Shown here: piece after piece, positions 50,904 through 54,388 of the stretch
Position numbering within the stretch: the stretch's first letter is position 1
Layout of the letters: the number at the start of each line of letters is the position of its first letter
Assembly: GCF_000757725.1 (NCBI RefSeq)
Contig: NZ_JJMU01000009.1
Coordinates: forward strand, 1-54,388
DNA from: Sphingobacterium deserti
GTDB taxonomy: Bacteria; Bacteroidota; Bacteroidia; Sphingobacteriales; Sphingobacteriaceae
Length of the DNA stretch: 54,388 nt
Direction: 5' to 3'
The notes under the pieces: generated by a model
Databases searched by the model: none
Seen by the model: only the letters and a program-made list of their open reading frames with translations
Told to the model about the DNA's origin: nothing
Translations under genes and position numbers: made by a program

Positions 50904-53900
50904 TTAAAAATCCAGTTTAACACCCATTGTAAATGTTCTTGGGAAGCGTATTCCCAAACCATTGTCATATCCATAGAAATTCACAAGCTCCGGATCTCTG
51001 CCTGAATACTTCGAAAAAGTGAGCAGATTGTTACCCGTGATGTAGGCGTAGAACCGAGAAAAAGTTTGTTTACTTCCGTTTATTACATCAGTCAAATCAT
51101 ACCCGAGGGAGAGGCTTCGAAGTTTTATAAATGACCCATCTTCCAGAAACAGATTCTGTTCAGCTTGGTAAGGCGCAACAGCCGACCATGGATTGTACAG
51201 CGGATAGGCTTGATCATCGAAGTTCTTTTCCCAATAGGTGATGTCACGAACAGCATCCATGTCACGAGCTTCATCAGTATTGACAAAATCAAAGAATTTT
51301 GCTGCTCCCGCATTGATAATTTGACGACCGAGGTGAAAGTAAAGCTGAAAGCTGAGATCTGTACGACCGTAGGTAAACTGATTGTAAAACCCGCCCATGT
51401 ATTTAGGCATAATATTTCCCATCAAACGCCGATCCTGATCATCGATGTTGTAATCACCGTTTACATCCTCCCATATTGGATCTCCGCTTCGAAAATTTGT
51501 TCCGCCATTGTAGGTTAACGGTCTGCCATCCTGCGGATGTTTAGGCACATCCGCGTCTTGCAAGAAAATGCCTTCATTATTTAACAACCAAAAACGATCA
51601 ATGCGCTCACCAACAATAAGCTTTCTTTCGCCCAAGATTATTTCCTGCAGATCACCAGGCAAAGCGGTCAGCTTGTTATTATTGTAAGCGATATTGAAAG
51701 ATGCTATCCAACCAAACTTTTTTGATTCGTCTTGCGGGAGATTTACGCCAACCGTCAAATCAACACCGGAATTTCGGACGCTCATGCCATTGAGAACCTC
51801 ATAGCGATAGCCCGACTCAGCAACCGTGGGCACCGTGGTCGCGATATCCTGCGTATGCCGATTGTAATATTCTGCCGCAATTGTAAACTTACCGAGGAAG
51901 CCTGCTTCCAAGCCAACATTCGCCAGATCATTATATGACCAAGGAAGATCGTATCCTACCCAGCCAGTATCATATGGGCGATTTATCGTACCCACACCGT
52001 TGTATGAAAACATCGACCTATTGCCATCCCAGCCCAATCCTGACGTGTAGTATGGTCCGGCAGCTTCTCTATCAGAAAAAGGGATTATAGCCATGCGTCC
52101 ATAAGAGGCGGTCAGTTTCAGTTGCTGGAGGAAGTCGGCCTCAAAATGATAGTTGAAATCATATTCTCCATTGAAATTAAAGGAATTGAACCATCTACTG
52201 TTGGGCTGAACGGCGGACGAGCCATCACGGCGTAAAAGAGCAGCAAGCTTGTACTGATTTGTCTTTCCATAAGTTAGCCGTCCGTAAAATGACATCAATC
52301 GCTGATAGGTGCGATCTGCATAATAATATGGAATAAACCCTACTGAGCGCAGGTAATTTTCATCATTGGAATTACCATTTACGACATTGACCCTGATAAA
52401 ATCGTTTGGCCCCCTGTACCCCACTCCATAGTTATATTTTTGTGCATCTGTCTGGTAGTTCATCCCTGCCTCAAGGAGGAGATTGGTATTGTCTGAAAGA
52501 CGATGGTCATACGTCAAGATATTATCAAAGGCCATCCGTTCGTTGTAACCGAAGTAGTTTGACACATAGTTATTGCCATCCATCAAGGTCGATGGCCAGA
52601 AAACATCGCGTTTGTTTTCATTGTAATCAATAGAAAAGCGTGGTGAAAAATTAAGGTTCTTTAATAGTGCAAAATTTACCATGACCCGTCCAACCATACT
52701 GTTGTTCACATTGTCATCTATTACTTTATCATATTCGTTTAAAAATAATCCATACATATCTTTATTTGGAGCCAATGGCGTAGACATATCAGGAAAAAAT
52801 CGAGTTTCCGCGAAGCGTTCGGATAACGATCGGTTCCTATCGCGATTCAGCCGGGACATTTGAAGCATACTGGAGATAGTGAGCCATTTGACAGGCAACA
52901 TATTGACATAGAAGGCCGTTTGGTAGCGTCCGAACTTTGTGTCATCCGCTCCGCTCGCGTTGGTGGTATGCCCAGCAAATACACGAAAATTTGAGCGTGC
53001 ACCACCGCCAGAAAGGCTAGCATTTGCTGAGACAAGTGGTGTTACCTCGTAATATTCGTCTGTCCAATTTGATGGACCGTAAAAACTAGTGTTAGAGGAG
53101 TCGCTCAGATATGCGGGGAAAGCATCCTGTTGCTCAGGGCTACTATACCTATTATAAAAAACCTGTCTAAAGTTCTTCTCGTATTCGGCATTAATTGTGG
53201 TCAGCGTCGGGGTTCCAGTAAACCCGGTATACGCATTTACAGTAAGGCGCCGATTCCCTGGCCTTGCGTTTTTTGTTGTAATATATATGGCTCCATTCGC
53301 TGCCCTAGGCCCGTAGATACCTGCAGTGCTGTAATCCTTCATCACCTTGATGGACTCAATGTTATCCATATCGACGATGGTCTGCAAACTCGTCGCTGCG
53401 CCGATAGGTTGCAATGCATAATCCTGTATGTCGTATACAAGAGTCGGATCTTCTATGAGCGGTACACCATCCAGGATAATCAAAGGCTTGTTTTTAGCTA
53501 TATCATAAGGCGTGAAAACCGGATGGCTAAGTCCCCTAATAATGACAGCCTGCTGTACCGTGCCCGGCTCTCCAGATGTTTCCTGCCCATACAGGCCAGC
53601 AACAGCTCCCTTTAAGTATTGTGGCAATGCTATAAAAGGAAACCTAGAAATCGCCCCAATGTATACACTGTCCTTCCCCATGTGGGGCTTAGTAGGATCG
53701 ACGTTGTAGTGAACGATCACGTCGCTTTGATCGATGCTGTCTTTTCCTACCGTATCCGACGGTGCTGACAGGACAGTCGGCTTGCTTGGACTACCTTTTC
53801 CTATCGTATCTTTTTGGAAGAATGAGGTCGACTGTACATCGCCAAACATCATCTTTATCTTTCCGTCGGCGTGTGCCTCAGCCCATGTTCCGAGACTAAA

Positions 53901-53945
53901 TATGCATATGACAAGCATGACCGCGTAATGATAAAAATATTTCAT
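50904..53945 (-). CDS. SusC/RagA-family transporter, copy 1, lacking the usual N-terminal domain
   Basis: This is a 1013-residue outer-membrane transporter. After the signal (about 1-26) there is no carboxypeptidase-regulatory-like domain and no VVVGYG-type motif. Instead about 60 residues of low-complexity polar sequence carry the near-repeat DTIGKGSPSKP / DTVGKDSIDQS (about 46-72). Then comes the plug (FPFIALPQYLKGAVAGLYGQ, VIIRGLSHP, LIILDGVPLIEDP, RAANGAIYITTKN) and the barrel, ending FPRTFTMGVKLDF. It is first in the locus. The missing domain suggests an unusual TonB-coupling or assembly route (inference). Confidence 0.93.
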   Translation of the reverse strand: MKYFYHYAVMLVICIFSLGTWAEAHADGKIKMMFGDVQSTSFFQKDTIGKGSPSKPTVLSAPSDTVGKDSIDQSDVIVHYNVDPTKPHMGKDSVYIGAISRFPFIALPQYLKGAVAGLYGQETSGEPGTVQQAVIIRGLSHPVFTPYDIAKNKPLIILDGVPLIEDPTLVYDIQDYALQPIGAATSLQTIVDMDNIESIKVMKDYSTAGIYGPRAANGAIYITTKNARPGNRRLTVNAYTGFTGTPTLTTINAEYEKNFRQVFYNRYSSPEQQDAFPAYLSDSSNTSFYGPSNWTDEYYEVTPLVSANASLSGGGARSNFRVFAGHTTNASGADDTKFGRYQTAFYVNMLPVKWLTISSMLQMSRLNRDRNRSLSERFAETRFFPDMSTPLAPNKDMYGLFLNEYDKVIDDNVNNSMVGRVMVNFALLKNLNFSPRFSIDYNENKRDVFWPSTLMDGNNYVSNYFGYNERMAFDNILTYDHRLSDNTNLLLEAGMNYQTDAQKYNYGVGYRGPNDFIRVNVVNGNSNDENYLRSVGFIPYYYADRTYQRLMSFYGRLTYGKTNQYKLAALLRRDGSSAVQPNSRWFNSFNFNGEYDFNYHFEADFLQQLKLTASYGRMAIIPFSDREAAGPYYTSGLGWDGNRSMFSYNGVGTINRPYDTGWVGYDLPWSYNDLANVGLEAGFLGKFTIAAEYYNRHTQDIATTVPTVAESGYRYEVLNGMSVRNSGVDLTVGVNLPQDESKKFGWIASFNIAYNNNKLTALPGDLQEIILGERKLIVGERIDRFWLLNNEGIFLQDADVPKHPQDGRPLTYNGGTNFRSGDPIWEDVNGDYNIDDQDRRLMGNIMPKYMGGFYNQFTYGRTDLSFQLYFHLGRQIINAGAAKFFDFVNTDEARDMDAVRDITYWEKNFDDQAYPLYNPWSAVAPYQAEQNLFLEDGSFIKLRSLSLGYDLTDVINGSKQTFSRFYAYITGNNLLTFSKYSGRDPELVNFYGYDNGLGIRFPRTFTMGVKLDF

Positions 53946-54063
53946 AACCTGATTGAGTTAGCTTTATTAAATTAGCGCCGGTTTAACGTTTTGCCCCCGG
54001 CAATATGGTTAGCTTATGCGCAAAGAAGAACATAAGAATTGTAAACAATCAATTGCTACATGC

Positions 54064-54100
54064 TATTTGCAAGGGCCATAACAGCTGGCCCTTGCAAATA
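54064..54100 (-). terminator. perfect 15-bp hairpin between the partial peptidase gene and the SusCD locus
   Basis: TATTTGCAAGGGCCA (54064-54078) and TGGCCCTTGCAAATA (54086-54100) flank a 7-base loop. It lies 46 bases past the end of the partial gene on the minus strand and before the SusC copy 1 start. There is no U-run. It probably ends the upstream transcript, so the SusCD operon needs its own promoter in 53946-54063; I could not place a consensus box there. Confidence 0.6.
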
Positions 54101-54146
54101 TAGCGGGACTAAACACCGCAAAATTCCGGCAATTTACCGAGAACCA

Positions 54147-54388
54147 TCAATCCCGAAGTGTGGTTATATCTATTGCGGGCGCGGGCAGATTTTTATTAGC
54201 AATAGCGGTATACGTTTCCGCAGATGCTCGAAGCCCCCATTTTCTGAAAAACTCCGTTAAATTTTCGCCCGACACATCACAAGCGCTAGTCATAAAATAA
54301 GCCATCTTTTGATCGTCATTCGATAACGTAGGTTTTTCTATACGGCATTTTTTATGCAATTCTTGGTAAAAGCTGTCTCCATAGGCTA
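54147..54388 (-). CDS. C-terminal fragment of an M60-like peptidase (cut by window edge)
   Basis: The open frame runs from beyond the right edge to a stop at 54147, giving at least 80 residues. The visible part includes FYQELHKKCRIE, KMAYFMTSACDVSGENLTEF and FFRKWGLRASAETYTAI. The NLTEFF-KWG pattern followed by ending helices resembles the C-terminus of enhancin/M60-like metallopeptidases (PF13402) from Bacteroidota. The metal-binding motif lies outside the window, so the call is tentative. If right, M60-like enzymes flank the SusCD locus on both sides. Confidence 0.45.
   Translation of the reverse strand, partial: AYGDSFYQELHKKCRIEKPTLSNDDQKMAYFMTSACDVSGENLTEFFRKWGLRASAETYTAIANKNLPAPAIDITTLRD

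Noticed and set aside
34910..54388. Recent horizontal transfer of the SusCD locus
   Set aside because: No integrase, transposase, tRNA flank or clear shift in base use was seen at its borders.

Overview
The window looks like a chromosome segment of a Bacteroidota bacterium, most likely of the Sphingobacteriaceae (Sphingobacterium/Pedobacter-type). This is inferred from SusC/SusD pairs, promoters of the TTTG-N(18-21)-TAnnTTTG type, A-rich rather than Shine-Dalgarno leaders, families such as DUF4286, DUF983 and DUF6600, and short dispersed repeats between genes. No rRNA, tRNA, CRISPR array, IS element or phage gene was seen.

The first ~34 kb is mostly housekeeping. Minus-strand operon 1 (3821 to 112) is HIT protein - DedA - inorganic pyrophosphatase - CNNM/CBS transporter-like protein - rsmE. 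Next come greA and a compact operon (8988 to 4711) of an S9-peptidase-like lipoprotein, a sensor kinase and an OmpR-type regulator. The peptidase has lost two of its three catalytic residues, so this looks like a pseudo-enzyme coupled to a two-component system. Minus-strand operon 3 (13462 to 9466) is an Mla/MCE lipid transport set (permease, ATPase, MCE protein), an RluA-type pseudouridine synthase, a small QCAMC membrane protein and a DUF983 protein. Plus-strand genes follow: a DUF6600 protein with a Ser/Arg/Thr-rich tail, pncB and a methyltransferase, convergent with serS. The 730 bp between serS and rsmI holds a 31-codon acidic ORF with a good promoter and, starting at its stop codon, an 87-nt nested hairpin. 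After rsmI come a PH/SHOCT protein and lnt, a cysteine desulfurase, an NlpE-like lipoprotein, a TPR-like protein, etfBA, a bifunctional nuclease with a nucleoside-type MFS permease, an MscS-family channel, a metallophosphoesterase, a small membrane protein, an NlpC/P60 lipoprotein and an EamA transporter.

The last 20 kb (34910 to 54388, all minus strand) is one large polysaccharide-utilisation-like locus without a recognisable glycoside hydrolase. Transcription runs SusC - SusD - FAS1 lipoprotein - unknown lipoprotein - SusC - SusD - FAS1 lipoprotein - IPT/delta-60 lipoprotein - degenerate phosphodiesterase/LamG lipoprotein - M60-like metallopeptidase with a discoidin-type domain - second phosphodiesterase/LamG lipoprotein. 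The partial gene at the right edge looks like the C-terminus of another M60-like peptidase. Most of these proteins have lipoprotein signals, so they probably form a cell-surface system for binding, cutting and importing a glycoprotein- or glycopeptide-like substrate. The substrate is inferred from the M60 family only.

The most unusual items are the dead-peptidase/two-component operon, the small ORF with its structured 3' element, the fasciclin/LamG/M60 SusCD locus with degenerate phosphatase folds, and dispersed repeats that abut stop codons.
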